A stretch of DNA of 24,286 nucleotides from Coriobacteriia bacterium. Lineage in GTDB: Bacteria > Actinomycetota > Coriobacteriia > Anaerosomatales > SLCP01. The notes beneath the pieces are model-generated. The model saw nothing but the letters and a program-made list of their open reading frames with translations. It was not told where the DNA came from and did not search any database. The translations under genes were made by a program, and so were the position numbers. The stretch is taken from contig SLCP01000147.1 of NCBI GenBank assembly GCA_007125735.1, positions 1 through 24,286 of the forward strand, in the 5' to 3' direction. Within the stretch, counting starts at the first letter, position 1; the number at the start of each line of letters is the position of its first letter. Positions 7,337-14,472 of the stretch are shown piece by piece.

Positions 7337-8488
7337 ATGTTGATGGACACCGATACGACAGCACCCGATACGGACGACAGCGTCGGAGACGTCGAACAGC
7401 CGCTCGTAGTACGGGAGCGGCCTCCTCGGCGACCTCTCGTTCCCCGTCCGCTCTTGTTCGTGTCCGGGTTCGTCGCCGTCGTCCTGATATCCCTGATCAC
7501 GTTCGGTGGATGGTTCCTGGCCGGCTCATCGGTCGCGGTTCCCGACGTGACCGGTCTGGGGGAGGGCGTTGCCCGCACGCGCATCGCCCAGGCAGGTCTC
7601 GATCTCGGTGCAGTCGAGCGCAGGTTCGACGCGGCACCGGCCGGTACCGTCCTGTCGCAGTTTCCCGATCCGGGCGTCGAGGTCCGCCGAGGAACGCAGG
7701 TCTCTTTGGTCGTGTCGGCCGGCACCGAGGAGTTCACGATGCCCGACGTGATCGGTCTCGGGATCAACGTCGCTCGCGGCATGCTGGAACAGGCCGGACT
7801 CGTGGTGAGGATCGAGGCGGTCGAGTCCGATCAGCCCATCGACACGGTCGTAGAAACGGTGCCGGCGCCCGGCGCGCGCGTACGGACTTCCGAGATCGTG
7901 CGCGTGAGGATCGCTGCCGAGGGAACCACCTCATCAGCGTTGTTGCCGTACCGGCTCGAGGGACGCGTCTTCGTCATAGACCCCGCCCCCATACAGAACA
8001 GCGATGTCGACATCACGTTCGAGGTATCGCGTCGACTCCGCTCGCTCATCGAAGCCTCTGGTGGCGGCGTCGTCGTCACTCGATCTGCGACCGAGACCGA
8101 TGTGCCTGCGCCCCTCCGTGTCGAACGTGCCGAGGAGGCAACGCCTGTCGTCACGGCGTTCGTTGGGCTCGATGCACCCGAGGGACCGCCCGGCGGTCTC
8201 GCGGTGCTTGCTCCCTCGCCGGAGCTCGACACATCGCCTCACCGATTGGCCACGGCCGCACTGGCCGATGAGTTGGCAACCATCCTTGGCGAACCTGACG
8301 TCCCCGTCCAACGAGCGCTCCTCGCCGACGACCCGGTATCGGAAGGAATAGGGGGCCCGGCGCTTCGGGTACGCCTCGGCGCCTACGGGGTGCAGGAGGA
8401 CCTCGCTGCATTCCGCGATCCGACGTGGAGCGATGCGGTCGCCCGAGCCATCTACCGAGCCCTCGGTGAACAGTTCGGTACGCGCTGA
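7337..8488 (+). CDS. Membrane-anchored PASTA protein with a degenerate Amidase_3-like C-terminal domain
   Basis: The 383-residue product has a short, proline- and arginine-rich cytoplasmic N-terminus and one membrane helix (about 39-62). Two PASTA repeats follow outside the membrane (about 65-128 and 133-195, with VPDVTGLGEGVARTRI and MPDVIGLGINVARGML). PASTA repeats bind peptidoglycan fragments. Residues 210-380 follow the layout of N-acetylmuramoyl-L-alanine amidase (Amidase_3): VFVIDP, a helix RRLRSLIEA, VVVTRS, ERAEEA, and a final PALRVRLGAYGVQEDLAAFRDP. The catalytic parts are gone. The DPGHGG zinc His is replaced in DPAPIQ, the SIHAN His is missing in AFVGLD, and the Glu of the VELGF motif is R346. 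It is probably a non-catalytic wall-binding or regulatory protein. The ATG at 7343 is an alternative start. The fold assignment is from motif order only. Confidence 0.75.
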   Translation: MLMDTDTTAPDTDDSVGDVEQPLVVRERPPRRPLVPRPLLFVSGFVAVVLISLITFGGWFLAGSSVAVPDVTGLGEGVARTRIAQAGLDLGAVERRFDAAPAGTVLSQFPDPGVEVRRGTQVSLVVSAGTEEFTMPDVIGLGINVARGMLEQAGLVVRIEAVESDQPIDTVVETVPAPGARVRTSEIVRVRIAAEGTTSSALLPYRLEGRVFVIDPAPIQNSDVDITFEVSRRLRSLIEASGGGVVVTRSATETDVPAPLRVERAEEATPVVTAFVGLDAPEGPPGGLAVLAPSPELDTSPHRLATAALADELATILGEPDVPVQRALLADDPVSEGIGGPALRVRLGAYGVQEDLAAFRDPTWSDAVARAIYRALGEQFGTR

Positions 8489-8509
8489 TCCTGAGCTTTA
8501 CACGCTTCG

Positions 8510-8642
8510 AGCCGTGTGCCACTATCGCTTGCAACGAGATACCGTATCGGGAGCTGCTGTATGCGGCTGAGAGGCAGTCTGGAGACTGCGACCGAGATGA
8601 CGGTCCCGGTAATGCGGGGCAGGCATTGCGGAACACGCGGCT
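8510..8642 (+). ncRNA. TPP riboswitch (THI element), variant P4/P5 arm
   Basis: It lies upstream of thiT. P1 can form from 8510-8518 with 8634-8642 (9 bp, one G-U). P2 is UCGG (8547-8550) with CCGA (8592-8595). P3 is GCUGC/GCGGC (8553-8557/8563-8567), followed by the conserved CUGAGAG (8567-8573). P3a is GCAGUC/GACUGC (8574-8579/8584-8589), as in actinobacterial THI elements. P5 is CCCG/CGGG with loop GUAAUG (8609-8614). The pyrimidine-sensing arm matches the consensus, while the pyrophosphate-sensing P4/J4-5 region does not (see findings). It should repress thiT-thiN when thiamine pyrophosphate is plentiful, probably at translation, since no terminator with a T-run follows. Confidence 0.85.
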
Positions 8643-8700
8643 GTGTTGACATCGCCGCCTCACGGACGCTTCCCATACGGAATCCTAACGCCATGACGTC

Positions 8701-8707
8701 AAGGAGG
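8701..8707 (+). promoter_or_regulatory. Strong ribosome binding site of thiT
   Basis: AAGGAGG lies 4 bases before the ATG at 8712 and fixes the thiT start. It is the probable target of riboswitch control. CUUCC at 8669-8673 could pair with GGAAG at 8706-8710 and mask it. Confidence 0.6.
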
Positions 8708-8711
8708 AAGT

Positions 8712-9290
8712 ATGGATTCGCGACGAACACGCGTATTGATCGAGATAGCCCTTTCGGTAGCGCTCGCGGCGGTGCTCGCGATGCTCACGGTGTGGCGCAT
8801 GCCGCAGGGAGGTTCGGTCTCCCTCAACATGCTGCCGCTGTTCATCATCGCGCTGCGGAGGGGCCCGGGTGCCGGAGTCGCGGCCGGTGCGCTCTACGGC
8901 GGCGTGGACTTCCTCGTCAACCCGTACATCATCCACTGGATCCAGCCCCTGCTCGACTACCCAGTCGCCTACGGGCTCGTCGGTCTGGCCGGATTCGTCT
9001 CCCGGCCGGTACGGAGCGCGCTCGAGAAGGCCCGCTTCGCACGTGCGATAGCGTGGACAGCAATAGGCGTCGTGATCGGGGGAATCGGACGCTACGTGGC
9101 CCATTTCATCTCAGGAATCGTGTTCTTCGGGAGTTTCGCGCCTGAAGGACAACCGGTGTGGCTGTATTCAGCCCTGTACAATACGTACGTACCGGTGTCC
9201 TCCGCTGTGGCGTTCGCAGCCGCGGTGGCGATACTGCCGGTGTTGGAGCGTGCCCTCCCGATGGATGCCGACAGAGGAGCGCGACCGTGA
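8712..9290 (+). CDS. thiT: ThiT, thiamine-binding S component of an ECF transporter
   Basis: The 192-residue integral membrane protein belongs to the ThiT/YuaJ family. It captures thiamine and works with the shared ECF energising module (EcfA, EcfA', EcfT), which is not encoded in this window. It has about six hydrophobic segments. The family's recognisable segments are present: LNMLPLFIIALRRGPGAGV, then GALYGGVDFLVNP, then the GRYVAHFISGIVFFG region with aromatic residues, and LYNTYVPVSSAVAF near the end. The ATG at 8712 follows AAGGAGG. The riboswitch upstream and the pyrophosphokinase gene overlapping its stop (GTGA, 9287-9290) support thiamine as the substrate. Confidence 0.93.
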   Translation: MDSRRTRVLIEIALSVALAAVLAMLTVWRMPQGGSVSLNMLPLFIIALRRGPGAGVAAGALYGGVDFLVNPYIIHWIQPLLDYPVAYGLVGLAGFVSRPVRSALEKARFARAIAWTAIGVVIGGIGRYVAHFISGIVFFGSFAPEGQPVWLYSALYNTYVPVSSAVAFAAAVAILPVLERALPMDADRGARP

Positions 9291-9970
9291 GTTCTCACCC
9301 TCGGACCGTCGTGGTCTGTGCCGCTCCGGTAGAGAATGCGACCGAGTATTACGCAGACCTCATCCGGTCGGCAGAGTACGTCGTCGCTGTCGACGATGGT
9401 GCAACCCTGTGCAGGCGTATCGGCCGTCACCCCGACATCGTCGTGGGCGATCTGGACTCGATCGATGCTGCAACGGCGAGTTGGGCGGAACGAGACGGTG
9501 TCGAGGTGCTCGCGTTTCCGAGCGACAAGGACGTGACCGATCTCGACCTCGCACTCGAGGAGATGCGACGCAGCGCTCGCACGGGCATCTGCGTAACCGC
9601 TTCGTGGACCGGGCGGCTCGATCACACCGTAGCCGCCCTCGGCTCGATCTCTCGTTACGGCGATCTCGAGATATCCCTGCGCGATCCCGGGATGTCGGGG
9701 TGGGTGCTCGACGGGGAGCACCGACCCCGGGTCGCGCTTGCTCCGAAAGGAGCCGCCGTGTCGCTCATCGCAACGACCGGAGCAGCGTGTGTGTCCTGCA
9801 GTGGGATGAGGTATCCGCTGACTCGCCACACGCTGGACGTCCTTTCGTCGCGTGGGGTCAGCAACGTGATCGCAGCTGCTGAGGCGGACGTGTGTGTCCA
9901 CGAGGGCACCGTATGTGTTATCTCTAGCGATGTCGGCGCGCGCTCGTGCGCGCATGCACTTACCTGGTAG
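9287..9970 (+). CDS. thiN: Thiamine pyrophosphokinase
   Basis: It converts imported thiamine and ATP directly to thiamine pyrophosphate. The 227-residue product has the family motifs AVDDGATLCRRIG, GDLDS (54-58), DKDVTDLDLAL (80-90) and GRLDH (109-113). The GTG start at 9287 overlaps the thiT stop and has GAGGAG (9274-9279) seven bases upstream. The frame is open further upstream within thiT, without homology. Together with thiT it makes a two-gene salvage operon under TPP control. The last codons (9936-9953) form a 6-bp GC stem that might help end transcription, with no T-run. Confidence 0.93.
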   Translation: MSSHPRTVVVCAAPVENATEYYADLIRSAEYVVAVDDGATLCRRIGRHPDIVVGDLDSIDAATASWAERDGVEVLAFPSDKDVTDLDLALEEMRRSARTGICVTASWTGRLDHTVAALGSISRYGDLEISLRDPGMSGWVLDGEHRPRVALAPKGAAVSLIATTGAACVSCSGMRYPLTRHTLDVLSSRGVSNVIAAAEADVCVHEGTVCVISSDVGARSCAHALTW

Positions 9971-9994
9971 GATGCTTAATCGTTCCTCAGGCGC

Positions 9995-10000
9995 TATACT
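9995..10000 (+). promoter_or_regulatory. Putative -10 (TATACT) six bases before the HD-GYP-gene ATG
   Basis: TATACT differs from TATAAT at one base and ends 6 bases before the ATG at 10007. A transcript would therefore start at the start codon or a base or two before it. No Shine-Dalgarno sequence precedes this ATG. The -35 region is weak (TGCTTA, 9973-9978, 16-base spacer). Confidence 0.5.
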
Positions 10001-10006
10001 GGCGCT

Positions 10007-11839
10007 ATGGGGGAGATGAGACCAGAGCGCGTAGGCCGCATCGTCGCTACGATCACCGGGATCGCGGCGACGGGGCATGCGGTCGTCGCCATACTCCTCG
10101 GCTCGTGGGTGCTGGGAGTCGTGGCCGCAGCCATGGCCATCGCGGCGATCGTCTGCTTCCGTGCGTGTAGGCCGGAGCCGATTCCACGTCGTGTCGCGCC
10201 CGTCGAGCGTGCCGCACCCAAGCCCGAGCCCGCTTCGACGTCGACTCGAGAGACCCCGGTCGACCGACCTACCCCGCCAGCGCCCGCACCGCGGAGACCG
10301 ACCACGGTCGATCTGATCGCGCCGACATCCATCGATGCTCAAAGTGTCGTCGACGCCCTCTGTGCGACGGTCCGCGCGCTCGGTGAGGTGCGTGACGTCA
10401 CCTTGTGGAACGCAGATTCCGCGACCGAGGGGCTTGCGCTCGTCGCGAGGGCCACCGGTGGCACCATCGCACCGCCAGCGGTAGGAACGGCCCCGCTCAA
10501 GGCGGCGCACGAGCACGGCACCGCTATACTCGAGACGCTCACGATCGGTCCTGCGACGAGAGAAGCCTCGACCGTGTGGCGCTACGCGATACCGGTGAAT
10601 TTCGGCGAGATGGCCGGCGTTGCCGCCGTGGACTTCGACTCCGAGCCCCCCGACAGCGACGTGCTCAAGCACATCACCTCGGCGTTTCAGGTGCCTTTGG
10701 CTGCAGCTCTCGCGCTCACCGCGGCCCGCGAGGAGTCCGAGTCAGCCCGAGCGCTGCTCGAATCCGCACGCGACCTCTCCCGCATGCTCGATCCGGATGA
10801 GATCGTGCGTTCGGCACTCGACCGCGCGATCCACATCACGGACGCAGCCACCGGTAGTGTGATGCTCTACGAGCCCGATGGGGCGACGCTTTCGATCGCA
10901 GCCGCCGCGGGGTTGCCTGAAGAGGTCGTGCAGGGCACCGCGGTGCGCCCTGGAGACGGTATAGCCGGTTGGGTGGCACTCTCCGGGCAGCCGCTCGTCA
11001 TCGAAGACATGCCTGGACGCTCGACACCTGCCCGATCGCGCGGTGTCCGGTCGGCGGTATCGGTGCCGATCGCCGACGAGCACGGGACTCTCGGTGTCAT
11101 GAATGTCGGCGCTCGTGCCTACCCCACGCGATTCACGGGAACGCACCTCGCCAGTCTCGAGACACTCGCTCGGCAGATGGCGACCGCGCTGCGCAACGCA
11201 CGTGCGATGGAGTCGGCGGGCGAGCTGTACTTCGACACGCTGAGGGCGCTTGCGCTCGCTATGGAGACCAAGGACCCGTATGCCTCAGGTGGCACCGAGC
11301 GCGTGATGCGCTATGCGGTCATGCTCGGCGACGCGGTCGGTCTGGGCGATGACGACTCGCGCGCTCTCGAGATCGCGGCGATGTTGCATGACATCGGGAT
11401 GAGCGCCACATGTGAGTCGGTGTTCTCGACGGATCGCCCGCTCTCGACCATAGAGCGCGGGTTGTTGACGATGCACCCTGTGATCGCCGCCGACATACTC
11501 GAGCAGGCACCGGCGCTTCATGCAGTCGCTCCGATCGTATACCACCATCACGAGCGTTACGACGGGACGGGCTACGTCAACGGCCTCAAGGGCGAAGATA
11601 TCCCGATCGGCGCACGGATACTGGCGATCGCCGATGCATTCGTCGCGATGACCTCGGACCGTCCGTACCGCTCCGCACTCGGTCATGCGGAAGCACTCGA
11701 AGAACTCACGGAGAACGCGGGAACGCAATTCGACCCGAGACTCGTCACGGTCTTCCGGGGTCTTGTTGAGGCCGAGGGCTCGCTGATGTCGGAGAGTCGC
11801 ACGGGTAGCCCTCCGAACGAATCGGATGGCTCACGCTGA
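10007..11839 (+). CDS. Membrane protein with GAF domains and a degenerate HD-GYP domain
   Basis: The 610-residue product has an N-terminal hydrophobic region (about 11-52, one or two helices), then a linker rich in proline and alanine (56-100). A weak GAF-like domain (about 110-240), a clear GAF domain (252-400) and a C-terminal HD-GYP domain (410-590) follow. HD-GYP domains hydrolyse cyclic di-GMP. Kept are E420, H461-D462, H490, H513-H515 and D543 (ADAFVAMTSDRPYR). Changed are the first metal-ligand position, normally GHSER, here GGTER (G429); HDIGK, here HDIGM (M465); and GYP, here GYV (V524). Loss of a metal ligand and of the lysine suggests weak or no phosphodiesterase activity, so it may be a sensor or binding protein. 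ATG 10016 is an alternative start. The gene ends one base from the rpmB stop. Confidence 0.85.
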   Translation: MGEMRPERVGRIVATITGIAATGHAVVAILLGSWVLGVVAAAMAIAAIVCFRACRPEPIPRRVAPVERAAPKPEPASTSTRETPVDRPTPPAPAPRRPTTVDLIAPTSIDAQSVVDALCATVRALGEVRDVTLWNADSATEGLALVARATGGTIAPPAVGTAPLKAAHEHGTAILETLTIGPATREASTVWRYAIPVNFGEMAGVAAVDFDSEPPDSDVLKHITSAFQVPLAAALALTAAREESESARALLESARDLSRMLDPDEIVRSALDRAIHITDAATGSVMLYEPDGATLSIAAAAGLPEEVVQGTAVRPGDGIAGWVALSGQPLVIEDMPGRSTPARSRGVRSAVSVPIADEHGTLGVMNVGARAYPTRFTGTHLASLETLARQMATALRNARAMESAGELYFDTLRALALAMETKDPYASGGTERVMRYAVMLGDAVGLGDDDSRALEIAAMLHDIGMSATCESVFSTDRPLSTIERGLLTMHPVIAADILEQAPALHAVAPIVYHHHERYDGTGYVNGLKGEDIPIGARILAIADAFVAMTSDRPYRSALGHAEALEELTENAGTQFDPRLVTVFRGLVEAEGSLMSESRTGSPPNESDGSR

Positions 11840-11855
11840 ATCACCCGCGGGTGAT
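11840..11855. repeat. Perfect 16-bp palindrome between convergent genes
   Basis: ATCACCCGCGGGTGAT reads the same on both strands and starts right after the HD-GYP gene stop, covering the rpmB stop codon. As RNA it gives a 6-bp stem with a 4-base loop in either direction. It may act as a two-way transcript end, but it has no T-run and also encodes the conserved C-terminus of L28 (ITRG), so chance is possible. Confidence 0.4.
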
Positions 11856-12029
11856 CTTGCCCGCCTTCATGCACTTCGTGCAGACGCTGACACGCTTCTT
11901 GCTGCCGTCGACTATCGCCGTCACCTTCTGGACGTTCGGGCGGAACATGCGGTTGGTGACTCGGTGGGAGTGGCTCACATTCCGACCGGCGGCCGGGTGC
12001 TTGCCGCACACGCTGCATACTTTCGACAT
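11841..12029 (-). CDS. rpmB: Large ribosomal subunit protein L28 (bL28), cysteine-containing type
   Basis: The 62-residue protein is part of the 50S subunit. It begins MSKVCSVCGKHPAAGRNVSHSH and ends VCTKCMKAGKITRG. The two CxxC pairs mark the zinc-binding form of L28. Its length is normal. The ATG (complement of 12027-12029) has GGAG eight bases upstream; a longer open frame upstream is rejected because homology starts at MSKVC. It is a single-gene unit read opposite to its neighbours, with its own promoter. Confidence 0.96.
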   Translation of the reverse strand: MSKVCSVCGKHPAAGRNVSHSHRVTNRMFRPNVQKVTAIVDGSKKRVSVCTKCMKAGKITRG

Positions 12030-12102
12030 CTTCGGGCTCCATTCAGATACGTACACGCGCGCTTGGGCGCATTGGGTGTGCCGGGGGAAGTGCGTCAGAC
12101 AG

Positions 12103-12130
12103 ACTATCACACCGAACGAGAAGGTCACAA
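12103..12130 (-). promoter_or_regulatory. Promoter of rpmB
   Basis: On the minus strand, TTGTGA (complement of 12125-12130) and GATAGT (complement of 12103-12108) are separated by 16 bases. A TG one base before the -10 gives an extended -10. A start near 12096 would leave a leader of about 65 bases before rpmB. Confidence 0.6.
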
Positions 12131-12194
12131 GGGAGTCGTGCGCGAAGCGAGCGGCCAGAGCGGGCAGGTCGCGTGGCGCTCTCGAGCAATCGGA

Positions 12195-12200
12195 TATACT
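12195..12200 (+). promoter_or_regulatory. Putative -10 (TATACT) for the DUF1858-asp23-fakA series
   Basis: TATACT lies 41 bases before the ATG at 12242, with GAGGAGG in between at 12229-12235. The -35 region is weak. The 212-base gap between the two divergent genes holds this element and the rpmB promoter, and nothing else clear was seen there. Confidence 0.45.
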
Positions 12201-12241
12201 GTGGCTACTTCGCGTGAGGTGCGCGTGTCGAGGAGGTCTCT

Positions 12242-12460
12242 ATGTCGACGTATCGGGCTGATATGTCTATCTCGGAGGTGCTGGCGAGTCATCCGGATGC
12301 GCCGGCGGTGTTCGAGCGCCACGGGCTGCCATGCGCCGGGTGCCTCGGTGCAAGCATGGAGACGCTCGAGGCGGTCGCCCACGTTCATGGGGTCTCGACT
12401 GCGACGCTGCTCGCGCAGCTGAACGCACTCGTGCTCGACGACACCGAGGAGGAGAACTAG
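12242..12460 (+). CDS. DUF1858-domain protein with CxxC (redox disulfide type)
   Basis: The 72-residue product resembles the DUF1858 / hybrid-cluster-protein-associated redox disulfide domain. It has MSISEVLASHPDAPAVFERHG followed by LPCAGC with C31 and C34, then a helix (ETLEAVAHVHGVS) typical of the family. The biochemical role is not established; the CxxC suggests thiol-disulfide exchange or binding of metal or a cluster. A GAGGAGG site precedes the ATG. The stop is immediately followed by the next gene's ATG, so the two are translated together. It is the first gene of the series with fakA. Confidence 0.85.
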   Translation: MSTYRADMSISEVLASHPDAPAVFERHGLPCAGCLGASMETLEAVAHVHGVSTATLLAQLNALVLDDTEEEN

Positions 12461-12808
12461 ATGCCCGGCGAGGTCCGAGGTGAGATCCAGATCGCAAACG
12501 ACGTCCTTGCAGAGCTGGCCGGCTTCGCCGCGCTCGAGTGTTATGGCATCGTCGGCATGGCAAGCTCTACCTTACGAGACGGAGTCGCGCAACTTCTCTC
12601 TCGAGACAAGCTTCGCAAGGGGGTCACGATCCGTGGCATGGGCGACGGCGTCAAGGTCGACCTCTACGTCGTGATCGAGCATGGCACCAACCTCAGCGAG
12701 GTCTCGCACAACCTCGTCGACCGGGTCAAGTACGTCCTGACCACGATGGCCGACGTCCAGGTCGAAGACGTAGACGTCCACGTTCAAGGAATCAAAGTCC
12801 GTTCATGA
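12461..12808 (+). CDS. Asp23/Gls24 family protein
   Basis: The 115-residue product has the family pattern GEIQIANDVLAELAGFAALECYGIVGMAS, then LYVVIEHGTNLSEVSHNLVDRVKYVL, and a final VEDVDVHVQGIKV. This Asp23 (DUF322) family is of unclear molecular function. Members next to fakA, often called YloU, are conserved across Gram-positives. The ATG is directly after the stop codon of the DUF1858 gene, and the stop overlaps the fakA start as ATGA (12805-12808). The tight order suggests that the product acts with FakA, which is inference. Confidence 0.92.
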   Translation: MPGEVRGEIQIANDVLAELAGFAALECYGIVGMASSTLRDGVAQLLSRDKLRKGVTIRGMGDGVKVDLYVVIEHGTNLSEVSHNLVDRVKYVLTTMADVQVEDVDVHVQGIKVRS

Positions 12809-14451
12809 CACGCGACCTGCGAGGTGAGATGGCACCGTCCCCATCGTTCCCTTCACTTGTTGCAGCTGCCACCGCCGCGCTGCGCGAACGTGCCGAGGAA
12901 GTGAACCGGCTCAACGTGTTTCCCGTTCCCGACGGTGACACCGGAACCAACATGGCGTTGACGATGGAAGCGGTCGTCGGCGAGCTGTCCCAGCTCGATT
13001 CTTCCGCCTCTATCGACGAGTTTTGTGCTGCCATGACGCACGGCTCCCTGATGGGGGCTCGCGGCAACTCAGGGGTGATCCTGAGCCAGATACTTCGTGG
13101 CCTCGCCGAGGCGATCGCGCCTGCGACGGCCGACTCCGATCCCACCGAGGTGCTCGCCCGGGCGCTCGATCGTGCGACGACCGTGGCCTTCCAAGCCGTT
13201 CGAAAGCCGGTGGAGGGCACGATGTTGACCGTGCTGCGCGATGCGGGTACTGCCGCGCGGGCGGCTGCCGACGAAGGCGCGTCTCTCGACGATGCACTCG
13301 ACTCGACGCTCGAAGCGGCGGTGGAGTCGGTCCGGCGCACGCCTGAGCTGCTGCCGGTACTCAAAGAGAACGGGGTCGTAGACGCCGGAGGGTTCGGTCT
13401 TGCGATACTTGCTGAAGGCATGATCGCCTCCTGGCGGGGCGAGGCGTTCGACCTGGGCGTCATCGAGACCGCGGCCGAGCCTGCGCTGACCGTCACTCCC
13501 GTGGAGGACTGGGACGACGAGGAGTACCTCTACTGCACGGAGTTCCTGCTGTACGGCTCTGCGCTCGACCGGACCCAGATCGAGTCGTACGTCGGTGATG
13601 CCGGGGGCTCGGAACTCGTGGTAGGCGATCCGGATCTGCTGAAGATCCACGTGCATACCGACGATCCCGGCGCCGTGCTCTCGTACATGACCTCCCTCGG
13701 CGAGGTGGCTGAGGTCCACATCAACAACATGCGTCGCCAAACCGCTGCGCGCACGGAAGCCTTGCGTGCAGAGGGCACGACAGACGCCGACCCGTCCAAG
13801 CCGTTCGGGCTCGTGGTCGTGGGTGCGGGGTCCGGTATCGGTGACATCATGCGGAGTCTCGGAGCAGATGTCGTGGTGAACGGCGGACAGACGATGAACC
13901 CGTCGACCGCAGAGCTGCTGGAAGCAACCGGATCCGTGGCGGCGCGATCCGTCCTGATCCTGCCCAACAACAAGAATATCCAGATGGCGGCGCAGCAGGT
14001 CACCGAGGTGAGCGATCGTCCGGTAGGCGTGGTGCCCACCACGTCGGTGCCGGAAGGGTTCGCCGCGCTGCTCGCGCTCGATCCGGCCGCGTCGCTCGAG
14101 GAGAACATCGAGGCGATGGCGGAGGCGGCAGCCGCGGTGAAGACCGGTGAGGTCACCACGGCCATCAAGGACTCGACCTCTAAGCACGGGCCGGTCAAGG
14201 AAGGCCAGGTCATCGGCATCATCGACCATGAGATCGAGGTCATCGGAGAGGATGTGGCGGACGTCGCCGTCACCCTCGCCGGTCTCATCGCAGACGGCGC
14301 TGAGACGATGACCCTCCTCGGCGGTGCTGATCTCGATGACGAAGCACTGGAGCGACTCGCCGAGCGGGTTGCAGCGGACCACCCTGACGTCGAGGTCGAA
14401 CACCATCGAGGCAACCAGCCTCTGTATCCGGTGATCATGTCCGCAGAGTAG
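12805..14451 (+). CDS. fakA: Fatty acid kinase FakA (DAK2-domain, YloV family)
   Basis: FakA phosphorylates fatty acids carried by a FakB protein to give acyl-phosphates, which PlsX and PlsY use for phospholipid synthesis. The 548-residue product has an N-terminal DAK2/DhaL domain with the family motif EVNRLNVFPVPDGDTGTNM (D43, D45, magnesium-ATP site) and GSLMGARGNSGVILSQ. The middle and C-terminal YloV domains follow (EYLYCTEFLLYG, KIHVHTDDPG, ILPNNKNIQMAA, EVEHHRGNQPLYP). The length is typical of the family. The ATG at 12805 overlaps the preceding stop; ATG 12829 is a possible alternative. A DegV/FakB gene follows after 21 bases, which supports the kinase assignment over the older name dihydroxyacetone kinase-like. 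Confidence 0.9.
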   Translation: MTRDLRGEMAPSPSFPSLVAAATAALRERAEEVNRLNVFPVPDGDTGTNMALTMEAVVGELSQLDSSASIDEFCAAMTHGSLMGARGNSGVILSQILRGLAEAIAPATADSDPTEVLARALDRATTVAFQAVRKPVEGTMLTVLRDAGTAARAAADEGASLDDALDSTLEAAVESVRRTPELLPVLKENGVVDAGGFGLAILAEGMIASWRGEAFDLGVIETAAEPALTVTPVEDWDDEEYLYCTEFLLYGSALDRTQIESYVGDAGGSELVVGDPDLLKIHVHTDDPGAVLSYMTSLGEVAEVHINNMRRQTAARTEALRAEGTTDADPSKPFGLVVVGAGSGIGDIMRSLGADVVVNGGQTMNPSTAELLEATGSVAARSVLILPNNKNIQMAAQQVTEVSDRPVGVVPTTSVPEGFAALLALDPAASLEENIEAMAEAAAAVKTGEVTTAIKDSTSKHGPVKEGQVIGIIDHEIEVIGEDVADVAVTLAGLIADGAETMTLLGGADLDDEALERLAERVAADHPDVEVEHHRGNQPLYPVIMSAE

Positions 14452-14472
14452 TCGATCGAAAGAGGGGAACCG

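Noticed and set aside
8646..8651. TTGACA as a -35 promoter element between riboswitch and thiT
   Set aside because: There is no -10-like hexamer at 16-18 bases downstream, and an initiation site there would bypass the riboswitch.
9092..10672. Long open frame on the minus strand (526 codons) across thiT, thiN and the HD-GYP gene start
   Set aside because: It is antisense to three well-supported genes, has a composition rich in R, H and D, no recognisable domain, and is explained by the high GC of the region.
13069..14406. Minus-strand open frame of 445 codons inside fakA
   Set aside because: It is antisense to the conserved FakA sequence and has no recognisable motif.
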